The translations under genes and the position numbers were made by a program. This document shows positions 6,856-13,754 of a stretch of DNA of 13,899 nt, in pieces. Origin of the DNA: an uncultured Prevotella sp. (GTDB lineage Bacteria; Bacteroidota; Bacteroidia; Bacteroidales; Bacteroidaceae); NCBI GenBank assembly GCA_900770845.1, contig CAAGLS010000194.1, positions 1-13,899 of the forward strand, written 5' to 3'. The notes under the pieces are model-generated. The model was not told the origin of the DNA, searched no databases, and saw nothing but the letters and a program-made list of their open reading frames with translations. Numbering within the stretch: the first letter of the stretch is position 1; every line of letters starts with the position of its first letter.

Positions 6856-6895
6856 GTCGTTATATTTAATATGTACAGTTTGGCTTTTGGGGTAA

Positions 6896-6926
6896 GCGGA
6901 CGGAGGCCTCAGCGGCTTCCGCCCGC
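6896..6926 (-). other. Intercistronic hairpin between glpK and glpF
   Basis: Arms 6896-6908 (GCGGACGGAGGCC) and 6914-6926 (GGCTTCCGCCCGC) pair at 11 of 13 positions plus one G-U, with a 5-nt loop. There is no T-run on the minus strand. It probably affects RNA stability or translation of glpF rather than ending transcription. Confidence 0.5.
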
Positions 6927-6953
6927 CGAATCAGAATTTATGAGGGATCATGT

Positions 6954-8444
6954 TCAGTCTTTTCTCGACAATGTCCTGCTGACGGCGTCGGCCCAGCCTT
7001 TCTTGGCAGCCTCGATGGCCTCGGTGTCCTTGGTGGGCTCAAACGTGCGCTCCACCTGCCACTGCCGCTTCAGCTCGTCGATGTCCTTCCAGAATCCCAC
7101 GGCCAGACCGGCCAGATAGGCTGCGCCCAAGGCTGTGGTCTCCGTGATCTTGGGGCGCACCACCTTGATGCCGAGCAGGTTGGCCTGGTACTGCATGAGG
7201 AGGTTGTTGCGCGAGGCGCCGCCGTCCACCTTCAGCTCCGTGAGCGGATGGTTCATGTCCTTGGCCATGGCCTTGGCGATGTCGTAGGTTTGGAAGGCGA
7301 TGCCGTCCAAGGCCGCGCGGGCGATGTGGGCCGCCGTTGTGCCGCGGGTGATGCCCACGATGGTGCCGCGGGCGTAGGGATCCCAGTAGGGGGCGGCCAA
7401 GCCGGTGAGGGCCGGCACAAAGTAGACGCCGCCACTGTCGGGGACTGTTGAGGCCAGTTCCTCCACCTCGCCCGACGACTTGATGATGCCCAGGCCGTCG
7501 CGCAGCCACTGCACCACGCTTCCGCCCACGTAGATGGAGCCTTCGAGGGCATAGTTCACGGTGTCGCCGATCTTCCACGCCACGGTGGTGAGCAGGTTGT
7601 TCTCCGACATCACGGGCTTCTCGCCGGTGTTGAGCATCACGAAGCAGCCCGTGCCGTAGGTGTTCTTGATGGCGCCCGGCTCGACGCACATCTGTCCGAA
7701 GAGGGCGGCCTGCTGGTCGCCGGCCACGCCTGCGATGGGCACTTCGTGGGCGAAGATGGTGGTCTTGGTGTGGGCCATGACCTCGGAGCTTGACTTCACC
7801 TCGGGCAGCATCGACATCGGGATGTCGAAGAGCTTGAGCAGGTCCTCGTCCCATTTGAGCGTGTGGATGTTGAAGAGCATGGTGCGCGAGGCGTTGGTCA
7901 CGTCGGTCACGTGGGCCTCGCCGCGTGTGAGTCGCCAGATGAGCCACGAGTCGACGTTGCCGAAGCGCAGCTTGCCCATTTCGGCGCGCTTGCGTGCGCC
8001 CGGCACGTTGTCGAGGATCCATTTGATCTTGGTGCCGCTGAAGTAGGCGTCGATGATGAGGCCAGTCTTCTCGCGGATCTTGTCGACGAGGCCCTGTGCC
8101 TTGAGCTTGTCGCAGAACTCAGCCGTGCGGCGGTCCTGCCATACGATGGCGTTGTAGATGGGCTCCTCGGTGTCGATGTCCCAAACGATGGTGGTCTCGC
8201 GCTGGTTGGTGATGCCAATGCCGGCGATGTCGAGTCCGTTGATGTCGATGGCGGAGATGGCCTCGGCTATCACGGAGGCCTGCGACGACCAAATCTCATT
8301 GGGGTTGTGCTCCACCCATCCCGGTTGCGGGAAGTACTGTTTGAATTCCTTCTGTGCCACAGACCTGATCTGGCCGTTGTGGTCGAACACTACGGCGCGG
8401 GAACTGGTGGTTCCCTGGTCGAGAGCGAGAATGTATTGTTCCAT
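6954..8444 (-). CDS. glpK: Glycerol kinase
   Basis: The 496-residue protein is full length (E. coli 502) and carries the FGGY-kinase hallmarks: the phosphate-binding start ALDQGTTSSRA (D9, Q10), glycerol contacts R82-E83 in NQRETT and Y134 in IDAYFSGTK, WQDRRT, the catalytic base D243 in AGVAGDQQAALFG, NTYGTGCF, and the FGGY signature ending VDGGASRNNLLMQ. It phosphorylates cytosolic glycerol to sn-glycerol-3-phosphate with ATP, trapping what GlpF lets in and feeding GlpABC or lipid synthesis. It lies 170 bases downstream of glpC with a hairpin in between and no promoter match, so probably on the glpABC transcript. The start ATG is preceded by an A/T-rich leader without Shine-Dalgarno, usual in Bacteroidetes. 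The phosphorylatable histidine known in enterococcal GlpK does not appear at the equivalent place just before EVPIAG (loose alignment by eye). Confidence 0.97.
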   Translation of the reverse strand: MEQYILALDQGTTSSRAVVFDHNGQIRSVAQKEFKQYFPQPGWVEHNPNEIWSSQASVIAEAISAIDINGLDIAGIGITNQRETTIVWDIDTEEPIYNAIVWQDRRTAEFCDKLKAQGLVDKIREKTGLIIDAYFSGTKIKWILDNVPGARKRAEMGKLRFGNVDSWLIWRLTRGEAHVTDVTNASRTMLFNIHTLKWDEDLLKLFDIPMSMLPEVKSSSEVMAHTKTTIFAHEVPIAGVAGDQQAALFGQMCVEPGAIKNTYGTGCFVMLNTGEKPVMSENNLLTTVAWKIGDTVNYALEGSIYVGGSVVQWLRDGLGIIKSSGEVEELASTVPDSGGVYFVPALTGLAAPYWDPYARGTIVGITRGTTAAHIARAALDGIAFQTYDIAKAMAKDMNHPLTELKVDGGASRNNLLMQYQANLLGIKVVRPKITETTALGAAYLAGLAVGFWKDIDELKRQWQVERTFEPTKDTEAIEAAKKGWADAVSRTLSRKD

Positions 8445-8495
8445 ATTGTTTTTAATTAGTGGTTATGCTCTTTTGTTCTGGTTTTGGTTCTGCTC

Positions 8496-8535
8496 CAGCC
8501 GGCCCGTCGCCTTTTGGCCAGGCCCGGGCGGGCTG
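8496..8535 (-). other. Intercistronic hairpin between glpC and glpK
   Basis: CAGCCGGCCCG (8496-8506) and CGGGCGGGCTG (8525-8535) form a GC-rich stem of 10 of 11 pairs with an 18-nt loop. No T-run follows on the minus strand. It lies in the 170-base gap between the dehydrogenase genes and glpK and could protect or separate the two mRNA halves. Confidence 0.5.
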
Positions 8536-8614
8536 CTTGATGTTGGGGGCTGAATCGTCCGTTGTATGTTTGATGGCTGGTTGTTTCGCGTGGGGTTGTC
8601 GTGGACCGCTGTCC

Positions 8615-9862
8615 CTACTCCCCGTTGAGCCGGCGCGTGGCCTCCACGTCGAGTGCGTCGGCGAGGATGCTGATGGGGTTCTTCACCTCGTAGCCGGTCG
8701 ACATCTCTATCTGCCATTTGCAGGTCTCGCAGTCGCAGGCCACAAAGTCGGGGGCCAGCTCGTGGATCTGCTTGAACAGCGGCGCGCCGATGGCCTGTGA
8801 GCGCTCGTAGTTCTCTTTCTTGAACCCGTAGGTGCCGGCTATGCCGCAGCATTGGCTGTCGAGCATGATGAGTTCCACGCCGGGTATCATGCGCAGCATT
8901 TCCGTGCTGTAGACCACCCATCCCATCCTTTCCATGTGGCACGCGCTGTGGTAGGCCATGCGGTGGTGGTAGTCCTTGCGGAAGGCGAGCCTCAGCTTCC
9001 CGGCCTCAATCTGCTGGTAGAGCCAGCGGGTGGCCAGCGTGAGGTTGTCGCGCACGTCGGCGTTGTCCACCTCCAACAGGTGGGGATACTCGTCGCGCAT
9101 GGTGAAGGTGCAGGTGGAGCTGGTGGTCAGCACCGGCTCGCCGCGCCCCACGGCCTCGCGCATCGACTTGATGTTGGTCTGTGCCTGGCTCTTGGCCTGC
9201 TTGTACATGGCGTTGGCGATCATGGCCACGCCGCAGCACTTCTCCTTGGCCAACAGCCGCACCCCGATGCCGCAGGCGTTGAGGATCTTCACGAGGTCGC
9301 GCGAGAGCTGCGGGAAGTTGTAGTTGGCGTAGCAGCCGTGGAAATAGGTCACGTGCCTCTTGAACCGCTCCTGCTCCGAGGCGTGCTTCCTGTACCACTG
9401 CTCAAAGGTCTGGAGCGAATAGGAGGGGAACTGGCGGTGCTTGTCTATCTTCATCACGCTGTGCAGCACCTGCTTGGTCAAGCCCAAGCTCAGGGCGAAG
9501 TTGGTCAGTGGGGCGAGGGTGTGGGCCATGGTGCCCACGAGGTCGGTGCTGGCCAGCATCCGGTCGCGCAGCGAGGGCTTGTGGGTGCTGTATTGGATGC
9601 GTGCCTTCTGGATGAGGTCGCCCACCTTCACATGCTCCGGACATGCCACCTCGCACCGCTTGCAGTTGAGGCAGAGCTTCAAGGCCTCGTCGAAGAACTC
9701 GGGGTTCTTCATCCTGTAGCGCTCGTTGTCGGGTCCCGACTGCTTGGGCCCGGGATAGGTGGGCTCCACGGTCGACACCGGACAGTAGACCGTGCAGATG
9801 GAGCACTTGAGGCACTGTTCGAAGTTGAATTTGCTTGTTCCCTTTGTCTGAGTTTCTGCCAT
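8615..9862 (-). CDS. glpC: Anaerobic glycerol-3-phosphate dehydrogenase subunit C (iron-sulfur, CCG domains)
   Basis: The 415-residue protein (E. coli GlpC 396) opens with two ferredoxin-type [4Fe-4S] motifs, CLKCSICTVYCP (C17, C20, C23, C27) and CLNCKRCEVACP (C64, C67, C70, C74). Two cysteine-rich CCG domains follow, with KEKCCGVAM and SQCCGIAGTYGFK, and CDCETCKWQ near the end. GlpC is the membrane-bound electron-transfer subunit that takes electrons from GlpAB to menaquinone and, in anaerobes, on to fumarate reductase. It starts six bases after the glpB stop codon and has a good AGGAG site inside the glpB end, so translation is coupled. Similar CCG proteins serve lactate or heterodisulfide enzymes, but position after glpAB settles the assignment. 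Confidence 0.95.
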   Translation of the reverse strand: MAETQTKGTSKFNFEQCLKCSICTVYCPVSTVEPTYPGPKQSGPDNERYRMKNPEFFDEALKLCLNCKRCEVACPEHVKVGDLIQKARIQYSTHKPSLRDRMLASTDLVGTMAHTLAPLTNFALSLGLTKQVLHSVMKIDKHRQFPSYSLQTFEQWYRKHASEQERFKRHVTYFHGCYANYNFPQLSRDLVKILNACGIGVRLLAKEKCCGVAMIANAMYKQAKSQAQTNIKSMREAVGRGEPVLTTSSTCTFTMRDEYPHLLEVDNADVRDNLTLATRWLYQQIEAGKLRLAFRKDYHHRMAYHSACHMERMGWVVYSTEMLRMIPGVELIMLDSQCCGIAGTYGFKKENYERSQAIGAPLFKQIHELAPDFVACDCETCKWQIEMSTGYEVKNPISILADALDVEATRRLNGE

Positions 9863-9868
9863 GACTGT

Positions 9869-11098
9869 TTATCTCCTGTTCAGAATGTTTTTTGCCGTTT
9901 GAATTGCCGTGAGCATCTCCACGCCGCCCCGGCTCATGAGTCTCACCGCATTGTTGCCGCACAGCACCGAGCCGGCGGCATAGAGGTTGCCCACGGGCTG
10001 CCCGCCCTTGAGGGCGTGCAGGTGGCTGTCGGTCCTCACGCCGAACGCCATGTAGGGCTGCTCGTCGAAGAAGTAGGCGCGGGTCCAGTTGGCGCGGTTG
10101 GCGTCGGCCTCCACGTCGAGTCCGAAGATGGGCTCATACACGCCCTTATAGTTGCTCATCAGTCCGCGGCTCTGGAAGGAGCCTGTGGCCAGCACGAAGC
10201 TGTCGGCCTCCATCCGCTCCGCGGCGAGGTTCTCGGTGGCCACGCTCTCCAGCCTGCCCTTGGCCCAGTCGCCCCCTCTCACGGTGTCGCTCTGGAAGAA
10301 CGAGCCTCCCAACCGCTGGAAATGGCGGCGCAGGGCTGTCTGCACCCTCACTCCCGGCACCGATGGCGGCAGCGTGGCCACGAAGCGGATGTCGCGCCCC
10401 ACCTGCGCCCCCAAGTCCTTGGCGGAGCTCAGGAAGGCGGGCAGCATGACCACCTCGCCCGTGGGATGGAGTTGGCAGATGGCCTGTATCATTTTGCGCA
10501 GGTTGTCGCCGCGCTCCAACACCTTCTCCACATTGGTGGCGCGCATCTCCGACGGACTGCGGCGGGCATGCTCCAACTCGGGTGTGGTGAAGTCCATGCG
10601 CTCCACCTCGGCGCCCATCTTGGCGATGTTGTCGGCCAAGAACTCCATGGGGATGTCGAGGAATCCCTTCACGTTGACCAACGACACCTTGCGCCAAGGA
10701 AGCCTGTCGGCCTCGGGGCTGGTCACCATGCCGCCCAGGGTGAGCCACGTGGGCTTCATCACGCCCATGGGCGACATGCGGTAGTGGTTGGCTCCGGCCT
10801 CTCCCGCCACCTCCAATCCTGCCTCGGCGAGCAGGGCGGCGGCCTCCTGGGCTGCCGCGGCCACATCCTCCACCTTGTGGTAGGGATGCTGGGCGCTGAG
10901 GCTCTTGATGGCGGCCAAGGGGTTGGCCACGGCCTGGCCTTGCTCGTCGCTGCCCAGCAGGTCGAGGGAGCCGGGGTTGAAATGCAGCGTGCTTTGGCCG
11001 GCGGTGACGATGGCCACCTTCCTGCCCGCCTTCTGCAGGGCGACGCCGCAGGTAAGGCCTGTCAGTCCGCCACCTATTATCACACAGTCGTATCTCAT
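9869..11098 (-). CDS. glpB: Anaerobic glycerol-3-phosphate dehydrogenase subunit B (flavoprotein)
   Basis: The reading frame is open far upstream, but the real start is ATG 11098, which overlaps the glpA stop (ATGA) and is preceded by AGGAG eight bases before. This gives 409 residues (E. coli GlpB 419). The N-terminus RYDCVIIGGGLTGLTCG is a dinucleotide-binding Rossmann motif, and near the C-terminus NLYAAGSVLCGNNAV resembles the flavin-contacting end segment of this family. GlpB is the FMN-type subunit that joins GlpA and passes electrons to GlpC; the pair alone is the soluble catalytic dimer. The gene lies between glpA and glpC with no free space on either side, as in E. coli glpABC. The part upstream of 11098 in this frame is only the shadow of glpA. 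Confidence 0.94.
   Translation of the reverse strand: MRYDCVIIGGGLTGLTCGVALQKAGRKVAIVTAGQSTLHFNPGSLDLLGSDEQGQAVANPLAAIKSLSAQHPYHKVEDVAAAAQEAAALLAEAGLEVAGEAGANHYRMSPMGVMKPTWLTLGGMVTSPEADRLPWRKVSLVNVKGFLDIPMEFLADNIAKMGAEVERMDFTTPELEHARRSPSEMRATNVEKVLERGDNLRKMIQAICQLHPTGEVVMLPAFLSSAKDLGAQVGRDIRFVATLPPSVPGVRVQTALRRHFQRLGGSFFQSDTVRGGDWAKGRLESVATENLAAERMEADSFVLATGSFQSRGLMSNYKGVYEPIFGLDVEADANRANWTRAYFFDEQPYMAFGVRTDSHLHALKGGQPVGNLYAAGSVLCGNNAVRLMSRGGVEMLTAIQTAKNILNRR
9873..9877 (-). promoter_or_regulatory. Ribosome binding site of glpC
   Basis: AGGAG on the minus strand, ten bases before ATG 9862 and within the last codons of glpB. It fixes the glpC start and supports translational coupling across the six-base gap. 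Confidence 0.6.
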
Positions 11099-12726
11099 CT
11101 TGCTATCTCCTTTTCTCCTCCCGTGAGCTGGTCCAGTCCGCAGAGGTCTTCGTATATCATTGATGTCAGTTGCGCCTCGTTCAGGGTGTCGCCCCACGCC
11201 ACGGGCTGCATTCCCTTCCAGCGCTCGCACACGAAGGCGGCCAGGTCGCGCTCGGCCTTTTGGGCCTGCATGCGGGCCACCCGGCACAGCACGTTGGCTC
11301 CGCGGGCGGCGCAGAGCTGCCCCTGGCAGGTGCCCATGCCGATGCGGGTGCGGCGGCGCAGGTTGATGAGGTTGTGCACGTGGAGCCGCTCGGCGGCGAA
11401 CTTCACCTCGCCGGCGGTCACGTTCTCGCACTCGCACACCAAGGCGTCGTCCTCGGGCGTGCCGGCGGGTATGTCGCGGGCCATCGTGCCGTGGCGCCCT
11501 ATGAGCGCGTAGTGGCTGTATTGGTTGGCGTCGTGGCTGGTCGATGTGCCCTCGTGCCTCTGCTCCGAGCCGGGCAGCGGGGTCGTGGCGGTCTGGCACT
11601 TCTTGTCCACGCCCAATTTTTGGCAGGCCAGGTCGGTGGCCTTTTCCGCCATCAGGCGGTAGGTCATCATCTTGCCGCCGGTGATGGTGATGAGACCCTT
11701 CAGGGCGTCGCGCTTCTCGTGGTCGAGCAGCACGATGCCGCGGCTGATGGTGCGGCCCGTCGGGTCGTCGTCGTTGGCCACGAGGGGCCTCACGCCGGCG
11801 TAGGCCCTGAGGATGCGTGTGGAGGCCAGCTCGGGCGCCAGTTTCTCGCCCTCCTTGATGAGGAGGTCCACCTCCTGGGGGGTGATGCTGAGGTCGTCGA
11901 CGGTCTCGAATGGCACGCGGTCGCTCGTGGTGCCGATCACGCTCACCGTGTCGTCGGGCACCAAGATGTCGGCGTTGGAGGGCCGGCGGCAGCGGTTGAT
12001 GACCATGCCGTTGACGCGGTGGCCGAAGACGAGCAGGGTGCCCTTGGCGGGAAACATGTTGATCCTCACGCCGGCCATCTTGGCCACGGCCTGTCCCCAG
12101 ATGCCGGCGGCGTTGATGACAAGGCGGCTATGCACCTGGCGCGTCTCTCCCGTATGGTTGTCGCGCAGCTCCACGCCCCTCACGCATCCGTTGTCGATGA
12201 TGAGGCCCGTCACCTCCTGATAGGTGCCGACGGTGGCGCCGTGGCGGCGTGCGTCGATGATGTTGGCCGCGGTGAGCCTGAAGGGGTCTATCGAAGCGTC
12301 GGGCACCCTTACCGCGCCCCTCAGCTCGGGGTTGACGGCTGGCTCCAAGCGCCTCGCCTCCTCGGGCGATATGATTTCGGCGCGAATGCCGGCGGCTGTG
12401 CAGGCGTCCACGAAAGTGCGCTGGTAGTTGAGGTCGTCCTCGGGAAGGGTGATGAACAGTCCGTCGGTCTCTTCCACGCAGTGGGCGGCGATTCGTCGCA
12501 GGGTCATGTTCTCCTTGATGCACTCGCGTGCCGACTCCGCGTCGGTGACGGCGTAGCGCGCGCCGCTGTGGAGCAGACCGTGGTTGCGGCCTGTGGCGCC
12601 GTTGGTGAGGTCGTATTTCTCCACCAGCAGGGTCCGCAAGCCTCTCAGGGAGCAGTCACGCGCCGTTCCGGCTCCCGTGATTCCTCCACCTATGATGACT
12701 ACGTCGTATTCTTCAAACTTCTCCAT
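11095..12726 (-). CDS. glpA: Anaerobic glycerol-3-phosphate dehydrogenase subunit A (FAD, BFD-type Fe-S domain)
   Basis: The 543-residue product matches E. coli GlpA (542) in length and layout. YDVVIIGGGITGAGTARDCSLRG (6-29) is the FAD Rossmann motif, NGATGRNHGLLHSGARYA (42-59) the substrate-side loop of G3P oxidases, NAAGIWG (205-211) a second flavin contact, and ITGGKMMTYRLMAE (348-361) the DAO-fold end. The C-terminal BFD-like domain has CEC (C431, C433) and CQGQLC (C467, C472), spacing that fits a [2Fe-2S] site. It oxidises sn-glycerol-3-phosphate to dihydroxyacetone phosphate, passing electrons through GlpB and GlpC to menaquinone. The BFD domain and the glpBC partners separate it from aerobic GlpD. 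It is first in the operon, with a TATATTTG promoter about 100 bases upstream, and its TGA overlaps the glpB ATG. Confidence 0.96.
   Translation of the reverse strand: MEKFEEYDVVIIGGGITGAGTARDCSLRGLRTLLVEKYDLTNGATGRNHGLLHSGARYAVTDAESARECIKENMTLRRIAAHCVEETDGLFITLPEDDLNYQRTFVDACTAAGIRAEIISPEEARRLEPAVNPELRGAVRVPDASIDPFRLTAANIIDARRHGATVGTYQEVTGLIIDNGCVRGVELRDNHTGETRQVHSRLVINAAGIWGQAVAKMAGVRINMFPAKGTLLVFGHRVNGMVINRCRRPSNADILVPDDTVSVIGTTSDRVPFETVDDLSITPQEVDLLIKEGEKLAPELASTRILRAYAGVRPLVANDDDPTGRTISRGIVLLDHEKRDALKGLITITGGKMMTYRLMAEKATDLACQKLGVDKKCQTATTPLPGSEQRHEGTSTSHDANQYSHYALIGRHGTMARDIPAGTPEDDALVCECENVTAGEVKFAAERLHVHNLINLRRRTRIGMGTCQGQLCAARGANVLCRVARMQAQKAERDLAAFVCERWKGMQPVAWGDTLNEAQLTSMIYEDLCGLDQLTGGEKEIAR
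11107..11111 (-). promoter_or_regulatory. Ribosome binding site of glpB
   Basis: AGGAG on the minus strand, eight bases before ATG 11098 and inside the end of glpA. It decides the glpB start against the much longer open frame upstream. Confidence 0.7.
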
Positions 12727-12822
12727 CCTTGTCAGGTCGTTAGACGTTGGTTGATTTTTAAATTATGTGTTGCGAAATTTCTATTTTCGGTTTATGCTTA
12801 TATAGCTTTCGTTTCTTCTCTT

Positions 12823-12836
12823 TGCAAATATAGGCT
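12823..12836 (-). promoter_or_regulatory. Promoter (-7 region) of the glp operon
   Basis: On the minus strand TATATTTG (12832-12825) is a perfect TAnnTTTG -7 box about 98 bases before the glpA start. The surrounding word is the same as at the agp promoter except for one base. No well-spaced TTTG is found upstream (the nearest, 12848-12845, is only 12 bases away), which would fit a promoter that needs an activator. Confidence 0.55.
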
Positions 12837-12860
12837 AATATTTTCAAAACTGTCTGATTC

Positions 12861-12876
12861 CTTAACTATAATTAAG
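12861..12876. promoter_or_regulatory. Small inverted repeat upstream of the glpA -7 box
   Basis: CTTAACTATAATTAAG is a 16-bp palindrome with one mismatched pair, placed about 28 bases upstream of the -7 box, where an activator or repressor could bind. No regulator gene is in the window and the motif is AT-rich, so chance is possible. Confidence 0.3.
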
Positions 12877-12954
12877 AAAATATTTGCGTTTTGAAAGCAA
12901 TAATGTTCCGTTTATTACCTATATATGTTTTGTTTACCAATAAATTAACTTTTG

Positions 12955-12982
12955 CGTGACAAACGTGTGACAAACGTGTGAC
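12955..12982 (-). repeat. Three direct TTGTCAC-type boxes at 11-bp spacing
   Basis: On the plus strand GTGAC occurs at 12956-12960, 12967-12971 and 12978-12982, with AAACGT between; the last two copies are identical over 11 bp. Read on the minus strand toward glpA this is (C/T)TGTCAC-ACGT repeated every helical turn. The layout is like the Pho box of PhoB (CTGTCAT, 11-bp direct repeats), but the array is about 125 bases upstream of the -7 box and the recognising protein is unknown. Confidence 0.6.
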
Positions 12983-13270
12983 AGTGAAATTGACACTGGT
13001 ATTTCGTTTCGTTTTCGGTTGTAACATAAACGCAATGCAATTTTCGTTTTGATTAAAACCATCGGCTGTTCTCCAAGTTGTGTTCTCCTGTCAGCCCCTT
13101 GGCCATTTTTCGCGGGGGAGTGAGTGGATGGCCATTCCGCCTTCCCCATCCCCTGTCCCCTCGTCAGGCTCGCGTCCCTCAGTTCTCCCGCCGTCCGTCG
13201 CCGTCCGTGGCCGTCGGCTTCCAGCCCCAGCGGGAGAGGGCATTCTCCCTCAGTGGCTTCGCTTGCCCAT

Positions 13271-13294
13271 GTTGTGTGACAACTGTCACACAAC
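13271..13294. promoter_or_regulatory. Perfect palindrome with a TGTGA-N6-TCACA core
   Basis: GTTGTGTGACA (13271-13281) and TGTCACACAAC (13284-13294) are exact inverted copies around AC. The core TGTGA (13275-13279), six bases, TCACA (13286-13290) equals the CRP consensus layout, so a CRP/FNR-family dimer is a natural candidate. It overlaps the first 22-bp repeat unit. It lies about 440 bases from the glpA -7 box, far for direct control, and may serve a gene beyond the right edge. Confidence 0.5.
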
Positions 13295-13366
13295 AGCAGA
13301 ACAACTGCCACACAACAATAGAACAACTGTCACACTATAGCGTGTCAGTTGCCACACTTCAATAGA
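13279..13366 (+). repeat. Four contiguous 22-bp direct repeats carrying TGYCACAC
   Basis: Units at 13279-13300, 13301-13322, 13323-13344 and 13345-13366 share the core ACAACTGYCACAC (the last begins TCAGTTGCCACAC), and three end in AGA. Units 1 and 2 differ at three bases; units 3 and 4 are more diverged. The cores are exactly 22 bp apart, two DNA turns, so bound proteins would line up on one face. No spacers separate the units, so this is not CRISPR. It could be an operator array, iteron-like sites or a simple tandem repeat. Confidence 0.8.
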
Positions 13367-13499
13367 TATAGGTTGTACTTGTAGAAGCGATACGTTTGGT
13401 ATGTAGGACAGAAGAAAAGACAATCTTGACAGGCCACTGCGCACTGCGTGCTTCGCGCGTCTTCGAGGCGCTGAGTCCCGTCGTCGGCTGAGGATTGCC

Positions 13500-13529
13500 A
13501 CCCCGGGCTGTGCTGCGCTTGCCCGGGGT
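13500..13529. repeat. GC-rich hairpin, probable dispersed intergenic element
   Basis: ACCCCGGGC (13500-13508) and GCCCGGGGT (13521-13529) pair perfectly around a 12-nt loop, and a smaller stem GCCTC-TTC-GAGGC follows at 13542-13554. From memory similar CCCCGGGC...GCCCGGGG elements occur between genes of Prevotella and Bacteroides. No T-run follows, so I do not call it a terminator. Confidence 0.5.
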
Positions 13530-13754
13530 TAGAGAGAGGCCGCCTCTTCGAGGCTACTTCGGCGCAAGTTGCTGACTCCCATGTAAATTGTAGTAGGGGG
13601 CGATTGAGGTTCCCTCCATCTTAGAGAGGGGTTAGGGGGTGGGTCCCTGGGCTCATTTCCTGTTTTTCGTCATAAGGACACCCACATTGAATGATTGTCA
13701 GAGAGTCGCAAAGCTTGCTCAATAAGTGACGGGAACAGGAGTCTTGACAATTTC

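Noticed and set aside
8852..11512. An 886-codon open frame on the plus strand, antisense to glpC, glpB and part of glpA
   Set aside because: Its composition is the complement of GC-rich codons (strings of Gly, Val, His, Ala, Leu) with no domain or motif, and the opposite strand codes three complete, recognisable proteins. The same holds for the long antisense frames at 11170-12894, 1882-2715, 7863-8459 and 6052-6846.
11099..11599. An N-terminal extension of glpB of 167 codons
   Set aside because: The extension is Arg/Pro/His-rich frame shadow of glpA; the ATG at 11098 has a good ribosome site and opens directly on the Rossmann motif.
12934..13365. Small ORFs over the repeat-rich upstream region, both strands
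   Set aside because: They contain repeat-derived strings and basic/Pro-rich noise, have no start context and no family resemblance.
13279..13366. CRISPR array
   Set aside because: The 22-bp units are contiguous with no unique spacers, are diverged from each other, and no cas gene is present.
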